From Mucilaginibacter gotjawali (GTDB taxonomy: Bacteria > Bacteroidota > Bacteroidia > Sphingobacteriales > Sphingobacteriaceae), in contig NZ_AP017313.1 in NCBI RefSeq assembly GCF_002355435.1, positions 5,146,001 through 5,210,000 of the forward strand: a stretch of DNA of 64,000 nt, given 5' to 3'. Positions within the stretch are counted from its first letter, which is position 1, and every line of letters begins with the position of its first letter. Below are positions 18,568-27,592 of this stretch, one piece after another. A program made the translations under genes and the position numbers. Under the pieces are notes generated by a model. It did not search any database, was not told the origin of the DNA, and saw only the letters and a program-made list of their open reading frames with translations.

Positions 18568-20211
18568 ATGAACAAGTCAAAAAGCATTTATCGCAAAAAC
18601 TTTTCGCTGGTCGTTGTTTTCCTTATTTTGATTTCGGTGATCTTTGTTGTCGCACTTTTTATTTCGTATGATTTTAACGCTAAAAATATCGATAATGAAT
18701 TTGCTTCAAAAAAAATTGATGTATTAGAGCAAACCATCAAGCCCTATAATGACCTGTTTCAAAATAAAATCCCGGAGATCACCTCATACCAGGGATTTTT
18801 AGACTCCACTTCTGCAGCAAAATACGCTGATGCAATTTTTCATAACTTTCCTTTTGTACAGAAAATAGTGTTCTATGATGCCCGGATAAGCAGTCAAAAA
18901 AACAGCACGGTATTAAGGGATAACCTCGGTGTCTCTATCAACCAAATGTACCAGTATGCCCCGGCAAACGGGCAGGTAAAGGGCATCAGGGTATGGAATA
19001 CAAACGATGAGGATGATTTTAAAGAAATGGCTGTGAAGCTGAGTGATTATATCGCTTTTTCAGATACTTCGAGAGAGTCGTCCCAGATCGAGATATTTAA
19101 TACCTTTTATAATATTAAATCAGGGAAGATCAGCTATTCAAATATTCCCAGGCGCACAGATGTAAAAAACTACCGTGAATTGATAAAAAATGGTAGCCCG
19201 ACATCCTATTACAAGCAAAATATTATGACTTTTTTCTTAGACCCCTATTCGCTGAGGGTTAAGAACACACATAAAGAACTTTACCAGGATGTAAGCATTC
19301 AACCGGTGGTTTATGACCCGCTGGATGCAGGTAACAATAACCTGGTAACCGAAGCTGCTTTGCCAGGGGCGTTTGCTGACTTTAAACTCTACTTTAGGTC
19401 TGATAGCGATTACCTTACGGCAGAAACCAACCGGCGGTTTATGCCTATTGCCGCGATGGTATTGTTGATTTACTGTTTTTTAGTGCTGATCGGGTGGCTG
19501 ATTTACCGCAACCTGAATGTAAACCTTAAATTATTCAAGCTGCAATATGATTTCATTAATAATTTTACTCATGAGTTTAAAACACCTGTGAGCGTAATTA
19601 AAATAGCCGGATCAAACCTTAGCGCCGAGGGCGGGCTGAGTGATAAACAACGTAAACAATATGGGAGGATATTGAACGAAGAAGCTGATAAACTAAATGA
19701 CCTGATGAATAAACTTCTGTCATTTACCCAGCTTGAAAATAAATCGATTGATATTAAAAAGGAGGAAATTGACGTTGAAGCGTTTGTGACGAAATATATT
19801 GAAACATTTAAAATAAAATACCCTGACTTTAAAATCAACTTTAAGGCTCATGGGGTTACTTCGTTTTATAGCGACCCTGTGCTTTTGGGCAGTATTTTCC
19901 AAAACCTGATTGAAAACGCCTATAAATATTCACATCCAAGTAAAAAAGTGTTGAATATTAATGTTTTGCAGCAAAAACGGGATATTATTTTTTCTTTTGC
20001 CGACAGGGGTATAGGTATCCCAAAAAACGAGTTGAATAATATATTTAAAAAGTTTTACCGCATAGAAAATCAGTATAATCAAAACGGGAGTGTCGGCCTT
20101 GGGTTAGCTTTCTGTAAAGAACTGGTAAATTTTATGCACGGAGACATATCTGTTAACAGCAAAGTGAATGAAGGATCGGAATTTATCGTCACCTTGCCTT
20201 ATGAAAATTGA
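18568..20211 (+). CDS. Sensor histidine kinase
   Basis: Membrane kinase of 547 residues. Two helices (about 12-34 and 288-312) flank a periplasmic sensor domain of about 250 residues that I do not recognise. The HisKA domain carries the H box FTHEFKTP (His near 335) and the HATPase domain shows NLIENAYKYS, DRGIGIP and GLGLAFCKELV. There is no obvious HAMP domain. It is paired with the response regulator that starts 3 bases after its stop, and lies 8 bases after the inactive S9 homologue, which may be its ligand-binding partner. Confidence 0.93.
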   Translation: MNKSKSIYRKNFSLVVVFLILISVIFVVALFISYDFNAKNIDNEFASKKIDVLEQTIKPYNDLFQNKIPEITSYQGFLDSTSAAKYADAIFHNFPFVQKIVFYDARISSQKNSTVLRDNLGVSINQMYQYAPANGQVKGIRVWNTNDEDDFKEMAVKLSDYIAFSDTSRESSQIEIFNTFYNIKSGKISYSNIPRRTDVKNYRELIKNGSPTSYYKQNIMTFFLDPYSLRVKNTHKELYQDVSIQPVVYDPLDAGNNNLVTEAALPGAFADFKLYFRSDSDYLTAETNRRFMPIAAMVLLIYCFLVLIGWLIYRNLNVNLKLFKLQYDFINNFTHEFKTPVSVIKIAGSNLSAEGGLSDKQRKQYGRILNEEADKLNDLMNKLLSFTQLENKSIDIKKEEIDVEAFVTKYIETFKIKYPDFKINFKAHGVTSFYSDPVLLGSIFQNLIENAYKYSHPSKKVLNINVLQQKRDIIFSFADRGIGIPKNELNNIFKKFYRIENQYNQNGSVGLGLAFCKELVNFMHGDISVNSKVNEGSEFIVTLPYEN

Positions 20212-20214
20212 ATT

Positions 20215-20907
20215 ATGAACAAAGAAATTAAGATCGCGCTGGTTGAAGATGATGAGAACCTGCGTTTTTTGGTAGCTGAACGCTTACAATCAGAAGGGTA
20301 CAAGGTACTGGAGGCGCCTAACGGCGATGATGGTGAAAAAGTAGTTTTGGCAGAAACCCCCCATGTAGTATTGCTGGACTGGATGCTGCCCGGTAAACAG
20401 GGATCGGAGGTTTGCACCAGCATAAGGAACAACGGTTACGAAGGACAGGTAATTATGATGACCGCCAAGGGCCAGGATATCGACAAAATTGAAGCTTATA
20501 AATTTGGTGTGTCAGACTATATCATCAAACCATTTAACATGGATGTTTTGGTGGCGATGATAGATAGTAAAATCAAATTTTCATTAAATACCGACAAATC
20601 TGAGTCCTACAAATTTGCAAATATGGAGCACCAGCCCAATACGCATTTATTGATCAGGGACAGCCGTAAAATTGAATTAACCATCCTTGAAAACCGGATT
20701 TTGCTTTATTTCCTTAAAAATAAAAATAAGGTGATTAACCGCGAAGAACTGATGATGGAGGTTTGGGGCTATAATGCCGACGTAAATACGCGCACCCTGG
20801 ATATGCATATTGTAAGGCTGCGCAAAAAAATTGAAACCAATGCCGATTCGCCGCAATATTTGCAAACCGTAAGGGGGATTGGGTACAAGTTTGTTTACGC
20901 GGGATAG
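20215..20907 (+). CDS. OmpR-family response regulator
   Basis: 230 residues: receiver domain with acidic pair Asp12-Asp13, phosphoacceptor Asp55 in LLDWMLPG and Lys in IIKPFN, followed by a winged-helix DNA-binding domain ending NTRTLDMHIVRLRKKI and VRGIGYKF. It is the cognate partner of the preceding kinase. The regulon cannot be told from the sequence; the operon with the S9 homologue is a reasonable first guess. Confidence 0.95.
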   Translation: MNKEIKIALVEDDENLRFLVAERLQSEGYKVLEAPNGDDGEKVVLAETPHVVLLDWMLPGKQGSEVCTSIRNNGYEGQVIMMTAKGQDIDKIEAYKFGVSDYIIKPFNMDVLVAMIDSKIKFSLNTDKSESYKFANMEHQPNTHLLIRDSRKIELTILENRILLYFLKNKNKVINREELMMEVWGYNADVNTRTLDMHIVRLRKKIETNADSPQYLQTVRGIGYKFVYAG

Positions 20908-20927
20908 TATTCTAAAATAAACATTCA

Positions 20928-20953
20928 TAGAGACGTGATGCATCACGTCTCTA
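20928..20953. repeat. 26-base perfect palindrome
   Basis: Bases 20928-20953 form a perfect palindrome centred on ATGCAT, arms TAGAGACGTGATG and its complement. It lies between the convergent response regulator and methyltransferase genes. AGAGACG-type palindromes of this kind recur in many bacterial genomes; here it may end transcription from both sides. Confidence 0.7.
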
Positions 20954-21571
20954 CCTCGTTTTAAAAACTTCTGAAATTATAAATTCTCCAAAAAACGTTT
21001 GTGAGGCGATGGTTTCATAACCATACTGCTCAAACTGTTTCTCAATAGCGGGCAGCGCCGATGCTTCGATATTGCAAATCAGCCTGAAAAATAAAAACAT
21101 CGATTTTAGTAACTCTCTTTGCCACCATTTTCCTTTCAATTGGAAATCGCAATTGAGCCATAAACCGCCCGGCTTTAATAGGGAGTGAATACGATTAAAT
21201 ACCTGTTTAAATGTTTGCTCGGTAAAATTGTCAAACAAAAATGGCGTGACCACAATGTCAAAGCCGGGAAGAAAAGGAATATCTTCTATAGCTTTATTTA
21301 TAAAAACAACCTGATTGTTACCTGTATCCCGTTTTTTTGAACGGGCCATCATTTTTGGCGCAACCTCAACATAGGTGCACTGTAAACCGGATGGATGAAT
21401 TTTAACAATTTCTTCCAGTATCCAGCCCGTGCCACCGCCAACGATCAAAACATTCGAATTGGGGGGAATAAACCGTAACAGGTAAACCTGCGCCTTAATC
21501 AAAGCCTTTCCGTATACCAGGCGAGAAACCCCGTCGTAAAACCATGCGGAGTTGTTGTAGTTGGCGGCCAT
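20951..21571 (-). CDS. Class I SAM-dependent methyltransferase
   Basis: 206 residues with a Rossmann methyltransferase fold: motif I VLIVGGGTGW (about residues 39-48), acidic residue after beta 2 (VEVAPKM), and FDIVVTPFLFDNF before the catalytic face. The N-terminus (YNNSAWFYDGVSRLVYG) resembles quinone or phospholipid methyltransferases such as the UbiE group, but the substrate cannot be assigned. It is monocistronic. Confidence 0.82.
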   Translation of the reverse strand: MAANYNNSAWFYDGVSRLVYGKALIKAQVYLLRFIPPNSNVLIVGGGTGWILEEIVKIHPSGLQCTYVEVAPKMMARSKKRDTGNNQVVFINKAIEDIPFLPGFDIVVTPFLFDNFTEQTFKQVFNRIHSLLKPGGLWLNCDFQLKGKWWQRELLKSMFLFFRLICNIEASALPAIEKQFEQYGYETIASQTFFGEFIISEVFKTR

Positions 21572-21685
21572 GTTTGAGTTGATTGGGTTGATTAAGTTAG
21601 ATTAGGTTGATTAAGTTTTAATAAAGAGAGCAATTCAACTGAATCGACTGCTCACCTGTTCAACCTAATCAACTAATTCCCTATC
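21572..21685. repeat. GTTGATTAAG word-repeat hairpin
   Basis: Left part reiterates GGTTGATTAAGTT and right part carries TTCAACCTAATCAACTAA. It fills the divergent gap between the methyltransferase start and the S15 gene start, leaving about 30 bases for the S15 promoter. Related elements lie at 40500-40697 and 44340-44405. Confidence 0.6.
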
Positions 21686-21714
21686 TTTAGTCATCCATCC
21701 TTAATTCAGCAATT

Positions 21715-23559
21715 ATGAGTACATTTTTCACAAAGATCACATTTATAGGTATACTATGTTTATGTTCAGCTAACCTTTTTGCACAGCCCACCAAACCTGA
21801 CGATAAATATAGCCGCCAGGAAGTGATGATACCCATGAGGGATGGAATTAAACTGCATACCGTTATCTACACCCCAAAAAATCAGGCAGAAAAACTACCA
21901 TTTTTAATCACCAGGACGCCTTATGGTGTAAGTGAAAACCCGAGCCCTGAAAGGGAAGGTTATATCAAAGATATGGCCGACGAGGGTTATATTTTTGTTG
22001 CCCAGGATATCCGTGGCAGGTATTTATCACAGGGGAAATTTGAAATGCAGCGTTTTAACCGCGATAAAAAAGATCCGAAGGCAATTGATGAAGCAAGCGA
22101 TACTTTTGATACCATTGACTGGTTACTTAAAAACATCCCTGACAACAACGGAAAGGCCGGCATTTACGGCATCTCCTATGATGGGTGGACGGCAATTATT
22201 GCCGGTACTGATCCCCATCCTGCTTTGAAAGCAGTATCAGAACAGGCCACCCCGGCCGATATGTTTATGAATGATGATTTTCACCATAACGGCGCTTTCC
22301 GTTTAAGCTATGGTTTTGAATATTCGGTATTAACTGAGGCTGCAAAAACGGACTCGTTGTATAATTTCGGACAATACGATACCTATGACTGGTACCTTAA
22401 ACTGGGTACACTCTCAAACATCAATAAAAAATATGCACACAATACGCTGCCAACCTGGAACAACTTTATTGCACATCCCAACTACGATAGTTTTTGGCAA
22501 AAACAAGCGCTGGCTTACCGCTTAGATACCCCCAGAACCGCTATTCAGCACGTATCCGGCTGGTGGGACCAGGAAGATATGGTTGGCCCGCAAACCGCTT
22601 ACAAAACTTTGGAGAAAAAAGATGTTAACCACAAAAATTTTATTGTTTTAGGCCCATGGAGACATGGTGGCTGGGCCGGTGGCGATGGTACCAGCCTGGG
22701 CAATATTAAATTTGACGGGCAGGCCACGGGCACTTATTTCAGGAAAGAGATCCAGGCTAAATGGTTTGCATGGTATTTAAAAGGCAAGGGTGACGGTAAT
22801 TTTGCCGAGGCTATTTCTTTTCAAACAGGCTCAAATAAATGGATGAATTATAGCGCCTGGCCGCCAAAGGAGGCTGTAAGCAAAAACATTTATTTTCATA
22901 CCGATGGGAAGCTATCTTTTGAAAAACCCTCTGCGGCTGAAATAAAATCCTTTGACAGTTATGTTTCTGATCCTTCCAAACCGGTACCTTACCGGCAAAG
23001 ACCAATTGAAGAAACCTACGGCCCGGGCTCCCGCTGGTATTACTGGCTGACAGAGGACCAGCGCTTTGTTGATAACCGCCCTGACGTTTTAACCTGGCAA
23101 ACTGATACCCTTACACAAGACGTTACCATAACCGGGAATGTACTGGCAAAAATATACGCGTCAACCTCCGGCAGCGATGCGGATTGGGTGGTTAAACTGA
23201 TAGATGTGTATCCGCAGGATTATAAAAAAGAGTTAAAGATGTCGGGCTATGAGTTGATGATTGCCGATGATGTATTTCGCGGCAGGTTCAGGAAAAGCTT
23301 TACAAAGCCGGAACCCATAACGCCCGGAAAAGTGGAAGCATACAGCATCGATCTGCATGGCGCCGATCATGTTTTTAAGAAAGGGCATAAAATAATGGTA
23401 CAGGTACAAAGCACCTGGTTCCCGGTGATTGACCGGAATCCGCAAAAGTATGTACCCAATATTTTTGAAGCTAAAGCAGGCGACTATCAACCGGCGACGC
23501 AAAAAGTTTATCATTCGGCAATTTTCCCGAGTAGTATAGTTTTGCCGGTGATGCAATAG
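21715..23559 (+). CDS. Secreted S15/CocE-family hydrolase, first copy
   Basis: X-Pro dipeptidyl-peptidase/CocE-NonD family, 614 residues with signal peptide (ending LFAQ). The alpha/beta-hydrolase triad is visible: Ser154 in GISYDG, Asp285 or Asp288 in GWWDQED and His317 in GPWRHGG. A C-terminal jelly-roll domain (about 450-614) includes the GSDADWVVKLIDVYP segment typical of the family. Members hydrolyse acyl or prolyl bonds; substrates range from dipeptides to esters and beta-lactams, so the exact activity is open. A close paralogue lies at 30240-32114. Confidence 0.9.
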   Translation: MSTFFTKITFIGILCLCSANLFAQPTKPDDKYSRQEVMIPMRDGIKLHTVIYTPKNQAEKLPFLITRTPYGVSENPSPEREGYIKDMADEGYIFVAQDIRGRYLSQGKFEMQRFNRDKKDPKAIDEASDTFDTIDWLLKNIPDNNGKAGIYGISYDGWTAIIAGTDPHPALKAVSEQATPADMFMNDDFHHNGAFRLSYGFEYSVLTEAAKTDSLYNFGQYDTYDWYLKLGTLSNINKKYAHNTLPTWNNFIAHPNYDSFWQKQALAYRLDTPRTAIQHVSGWWDQEDMVGPQTAYKTLEKKDVNHKNFIVLGPWRHGGWAGGDGTSLGNIKFDGQATGTYFRKEIQAKWFAWYLKGKGDGNFAEAISFQTGSNKWMNYSAWPPKEAVSKNIYFHTDGKLSFEKPSAAEIKSFDSYVSDPSKPVPYRQRPIEETYGPGSRWYYWLTEDQRFVDNRPDVLTWQTDTLTQDVTITGNVLAKIYASTSGSDADWVVKLIDVYPQDYKKELKMSGYELMIADDVFRGRFRKSFTKPEPITPGKVEAYSIDLHGADHVFKKGHKIMVQVQSTWFPVIDRNPQKYVPNIFEAKAGDYQPATQKVYHSAIFPSSIVLPVMQ

Positions 23560-23586
23560 TTTGACAACTTTTGCGCAGTTGTCAAA
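23560..23586. terminator. Bidirectional hairpin between convergent genes
   Basis: Perfect 10-base arms TTTGACAACT and AGTTGTCAAA around a 7-base loop. It lies exactly between the S15 stop and the stop of the convergent cytochrome gene. Confidence 0.65.
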
Positions 23587-23587
23587 T

Positions 23588-24589
23588 CTATTTTTGCGCA
23601 GCCTTCATCAATCCAAACGGCCCGTATTTATGCTGCATTTCGCTAAAGTTATCAGCATAAGGCCCAAATGGAAAATCTATCGGTTTGTTTTTCAAATCCT
23701 TCCAGTCGTTACGTTGGTCGTAATGGGGCCGGGGTTGAGAATTGATGAACGCTGCTACATTCCAGGCTTCTTCATCCGTTAGCTGCGGGCTCTTGTATGT
23801 TGCGCCAAAAGGCATATTGTTTTTTACAAAACCGGCCAGGTTACCGATGCGGTACATACCTGCGCCATTATTATAACTATGATCGCCCCATAACGGCGGG
23901 TAGGTGTAGGTGAGTTGATCTGCCGCAAGCAAACCTTCGCCATCAACGCCATGGCAAACCTTACATTTAGATATAAAAACAGCCTGTCCTTTATGCGGGT
24001 CAGCGGGGGTTTTCAAAAACGTGAGCTTTTCTGTTGCCGAACCAAACAGCTTTTTACCTTTTTTCACCCCCTGCCCTATCCAATTGATATAAGCCATCAT
24101 AGCACGTACTTCCCTCCCGTTTGTATCGGGAACTTTACCTGCCAGGCTGCGCTTAAAACAATCGGTTATCCGGCCGGAAAGCGGCTGAATTTTACCGCTT
24201 CGATAACTCTGCTTTGGGTAATTCGCCAGTACGCCAGCGTAGTTATTGGCAAAGAGTCTGCTGCCACCCTCCAGGTGGCAATTCTGGCAATTCATCCCAT
24301 TTGATAATTGGGCAATACTTCCCCTGGGGCCAAAATATTTTGCCGTATGGGCCAGCAGTTCTTTGCCGTACCGGATCATATCACCTGTTTTGTTTTTTGG
24401 GATAGTGGTTGAATTGGGGGCTTTCCAGGCATTGGCGGGGATTATCCTTGTGCTTGATACCAATTGTACTGAGTGTGATTTATTGTTATTACACGATATG
24501 GAAATAATACAAATCAATATCAAAAATAAAACGCCGGGGAATTTATAACAAAACACACTTGTGTTGTTATCTACATTTGATTGCGCCAT
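23588..24589 (-). CDS. Dihaem cytochrome c, TsdA-like
   Basis: About 333 residues with a lipoprotein-type signal (Cys in ISISC). Two haem c sites are seen: CQNCH (Cys101-His105) and CKVCH (Cys209-His213). Between them ITDCFKRSLAGK matches the place where thiosulfate dehydrogenase TsdA carries the unusual Cys axial haem ligand, and the PPLWG...NNGAGMYRI...NMPFG ending is also TsdA-like. Family members oxidise thiosulfate to tetrathionate or do the reverse. The assignment is by motif only; a general dihaem electron carrier remains possible. ATG 24589 is preferred over a TTG at 24646. Confidence 0.8.
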   Translation of the reverse strand: MAQSNVDNNTSVFCYKFPGVLFLILICIISISCNNNKSHSVQLVSSTRIIPANAWKAPNSTTIPKNKTGDMIRYGKELLAHTAKYFGPRGSIAQLSNGMNCQNCHLEGGSRLFANNYAGVLANYPKQSYRSGKIQPLSGRITDCFKRSLAGKVPDTNGREVRAMMAYINWIGQGVKKGKKLFGSATEKLTFLKTPADPHKGQAVFISKCKVCHGVDGEGLLAADQLTYTYPPLWGDHSYNNGAGMYRIGNLAGFVKNNMPFGATYKSPQLTDEEAWNVAAFINSQPRPHYDQRNDWKDLKNKPIDFPFGPYADNFSEMQHKYGPFGLMKAAQK

Positions 24590-24703
24590 GAATGAATTGT
24601 GATTAAATACAACATAAAAATAAGCTATATTAATTCTATTTCGCAAATACCAGCCTTTTACCTATTATGCTAACTTTACACCGAAAAAATCCAGGAGTCA
24701 TTA

Positions 24704-26422
24704 ATGCCAGATAACGTTTCATATACCTCGGCCAAATCCAGCAAGATCATTCTCTATTTTTTGTTGTTTTGGACGATATTGAATGCCATCCAGGCTTTTA
24801 CCCTTGAGCTGCAGGCCGATGAAGCCTACTACTGGCTGTATTCCCGCTACCTGGATTGGGGTTATTTTGACCATCCGCCCATGGTGGCGTTGTTTATCCG
24901 CTTTGGCTATGCATTAATCCATAATGAGTTTGGCGTAAGGTTGTTGACCGTACTGGCCAGTTCTGCCTCTGTTTATTTGCTTTGGCTCATCCTAAAAAAA
25001 TATGCGGTTGATGCCGTGGCCTTTGTATTAGTTGTATCAGGGATCTTTATTTTCCATATTTATGGATTTACCATCACGCCGGATGGGCCGCTCTTCTTTT
25101 TTACCGTGCTGTTTTATTACGTATACCAGCGATATATTGAACAGGACAAATGGAGCCTGGCAATAATATTGGCCGTGGTTATCGCCTGCCTGCTTTACAG
25201 TAAATACAATGGGGTGTTACTGATCGGGTTTACGGTGCTTGCAAATATCAAATTATTAAAGCGCGGATCGTTTTGGGCCATCGTTATCCTGTCGTGCGCC
25301 CTGTACCTGCCTCACATATTATGGCAGGCAAATCACGGTTATCCTTCCATCAATTATCATTTGTTCGAACGTTCGGCCCGCACTTATGATTTCACCGATA
25401 CTTTTTCCTATATCCCCGGCCAGCTGTTTATGGCGGGCCCGCTGATTGGCTGGTTCCTGTTTTACAAAGCTTTTACCACCAAAATAAAAGATGCCTTTGT
25501 GCGCACCCTAATGGTAAACTGTGTTGGTACGTTTTTATTCTTTTTCTTTAGCAGCAGCCGCGGCGAGGTACAACCGCACTGGACTTTCATCCTGTTTGCT
25601 CCCTTAGTGATGCTGGTGCTCATCCATTTTAAACAGCAAAACGGCAGGCCGAAATGGCTTTTCCCATTGGCCATGGTTAATTTGAGCCTGATATTGGTGG
25701 TTAGGCTGATCATTATTTTCGGCTTCGGCTTTGCAAGGACTTATGGCCATTTAAAAAGCTATTATGGCTTTAAAGATTGGGCTCACGTGGTAAAACAAAA
25801 AGCCGGCGAACATTATGTAGTCATGAGCGAGGGTTTCCAAAACCCGGCGAAATACGATTTCTATACCAACAGCCTGAAATGTTTTGCCTACGATACCCGC
25901 TATTATCGCCGCACACAATTTGACATCTGGCCCATGGAGGACAGCCTTCAGCATAAAAAGGTATTTTACTTAAATTGGTTCCCGATAAAAGGATTAACGA
26001 CCGATTCTATAAAAGTGCCTGCCGGTACCTGGTACACCGCCTGGATTGACGATTTCCGTACCTACCAGCAAATTATTTTCGAAACCCCGACCTACAAAAT
26101 AACAAAAGCACCGGGCGATAAAACCAATTTCCAGTTAACTTTTAAAAATCCTTATCCTTATGCCATCAGCTTTAGCAACAAGGGTTATACACATGCTGTT
26201 GTTTTGGAGGCTTGTTTTTTTAAGGGTGATAACATTATTAATACCCAAAAAGCCGACAGCACTTTCAATCAAATAAATTTAAAACCCGGTGAGACCGGCC
26301 GTTATAATTTTACATTAAATGCCCCGTTGGAGAAAGGAAGTTACGATCTGCTGTTTTCGCTGCGTACCGATCCGTTCCCGGGAAGCAAAAATGGCAGAAT
26401 TATTACCTTTACAGTTAAATAA
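24704..26422 (+). CDS. GT39-type membrane glycosyltransferase
   Basis: 572 residues of the dolichol-phosphate-mannosyltransferase/ArnT superfamily. The first extracytoplasmic loop has DEAYYW and GYFDHPPM, the acidic catalytic motif of GT-C enzymes. About ten helices fill residues 15-350, followed by a periplasmic region and an Ig-like beta domain (about 465-572). It should use a polyprenyl-phosphate sugar to modify a lipid, glycan or protein outside the membrane. It shares a short 18-base gap with the next gene. Confidence 0.87.
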   Translation: MPDNVSYTSAKSSKIILYFLLFWTILNAIQAFTLELQADEAYYWLYSRYLDWGYFDHPPMVALFIRFGYALIHNEFGVRLLTVLASSASVYLLWLILKKYAVDAVAFVLVVSGIFIFHIYGFTITPDGPLFFFTVLFYYVYQRYIEQDKWSLAIILAVVIACLLYSKYNGVLLIGFTVLANIKLLKRGSFWAIVILSCALYLPHILWQANHGYPSINYHLFERSARTYDFTDTFSYIPGQLFMAGPLIGWFLFYKAFTTKIKDAFVRTLMVNCVGTFLFFFFSSSRGEVQPHWTFILFAPLVMLVLIHFKQQNGRPKWLFPLAMVNLSLILVVRLIIIFGFGFARTYGHLKSYYGFKDWAHVVKQKAGEHYVVMSEGFQNPAKYDFYTNSLKCFAYDTRYYRRTQFDIWPMEDSLQHKKVFYLNWFPIKGLTTDSIKVPAGTWYTAWIDDFRTYQQIIFETPTYKITKAPGDKTNFQLTFKNPYPYAISFSNKGYTHAVVLEACFFKGDNIINTQKADSTFNQINLKPGETGRYNFTLNAPLEKGSYDLLFSLRTDPFPGSKNGRIITFTVK

Positions 26423-26440
26423 AACCCCTATTATTAAACA

Positions 26441-27463
26441 ATGAAAAAACTCTACTTTACCTTACTGATTTCAATTATAACGGGAAGCGCTGCCCTGGCG
26501 CAAAGCGTCGACGTAAATTTTAGCGGCCTTGGCTTTTTGGATAACCGGGAGTATAAAGACTTTGTTGCCCGGTCGCGCACTTATTCCGGCATGCGTACCG
26601 AGCTTGATTTCGGGTTAAATATTGATAGCTTAAACCATTTTATAGTTGGCGCTAATGGTATCCATGAATTTGGTGCCGTGCCTTTCTTTTTAAAAGTAAA
26701 CCCTGTAGCCTATTATAAATTTAAAAGCAACACATGGCAATTTATGGCGGGTGAGTTTCCGAGAGTTGGCTTGCTTGATAATTACCCCAGGGCGCTATTG
26801 AATGATACACTGCAATATTACCGCCCTAATGTGGAAGGTTTGCTGGCCAAATATCAAACTTCTCATTTTATGGAAACCGGCTGGATTGATTGGGTGAGCC
26901 GTCAAACCGATACCGCCCGCGAGCAGTTTTTATTTGGGTTTGAAGGCAAGTACAAACCATCGTTAACGGGGCCGTTTTACATTGTGCACTATTTTTTACT
27001 GGAGCATAATGCCGGAGCGGCTATACTGAGGCCTGATGACCATATACAGGATAACGGCGGCGGACAGGTTAAACTGGGGCTTGATTTCAGCCATAAACAA
27101 AAAGCATTCGATTCCTTAACATTTGAAGCTGGGGTAATGATATCAATGGAGAGAACCCGCGGCGTGGATGGCCTGCAAACACCAAAAGGGTTTATCGCCA
27201 GCGCTTATGGCAGCTTTAGCCGTTTTGCTATTTTTGATGAATTTTATGCCGGACAAGGATCGCACGTCAATTTCGGCGATTCGTTTTACGAAAAGAAATT
27301 TTATAACCGCCTCGACCTGATCTTTAACACCTTCGTTTACAAAGGCCTTCGCGGTAAATTTGTATTGAGCGTACACCGTACGCCCGGCTACACCAGCAAC
27401 CAGGAAGCCTTTAATATATCCTATGACCTGGGAAGAAGGGTGATCGGGAGGTTTAAGGATTAG
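26441..27463 (+). CDS. Secreted protein of unknown function, possible outer-membrane barrel
   Basis: 340 residues with a clear signal peptide (ending ALAQ). The mature part is rich in alternating hydrophobic/aromatic strands and ends in FNISYDLGRRVIGRFKD, suggesting a beta-rich, perhaps outer-membrane, fold. I do not recognise the family. It is probably cotranscribed with the GT39 gene 18 bases upstream and is followed by a strong terminator. Confidence 0.75.
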   Translation: MKKLYFTLLISIITGSAALAQSVDVNFSGLGFLDNREYKDFVARSRTYSGMRTELDFGLNIDSLNHFIVGANGIHEFGAVPFFLKVNPVAYYKFKSNTWQFMAGEFPRVGLLDNYPRALLNDTLQYYRPNVEGLLAKYQTSHFMETGWIDWVSRQTDTAREQFLFGFEGKYKPSLTGPFYIVHYFLLEHNAGAAILRPDDHIQDNGGGQVKLGLDFSHKQKAFDSLTFEAGVMISMERTRGVDGLQTPKGFIASAYGSFSRFAIFDEFYAGQGSHVNFGDSFYEKKFYNRLDLIFNTFVYKGLRGKFVLSVHRTPGYTSNQEAFNISYDLGRRVIGRFKD

Positions 27464-27477
27464 TGATTGGAGATTAG

Positions 27478-27520
27478 AGACCGGAGATTAGGACAGAAAC
27501 TAATCTCCGGTCTTTTTTTT
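27478..27520 (+). terminator. Rho-independent terminator
   Basis: Perfect 14-base stem AGACCGGAGATTAG/CTAATCTCCGGTCT with an 8-base loop, followed by seven T. It ends the GT39 operon. The stem is made of the GATTAG word family, showing that at least some word-repeat hairpins are bona fide terminators. Confidence 0.9.
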
Positions 27521-27592
27521 ATAACTCAGATCATTATTGCCGAAACGTCAGTTGCAGCTTCTTCCGGACTTCACTGACTCTCGGACTAATCT

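Noticed and set aside
20928..20953. Operator of the response regulator
   Set aside because: The palindrome lies between two convergent 3' ends, not before a gene, and resembles a widely scattered palindromic repeat.
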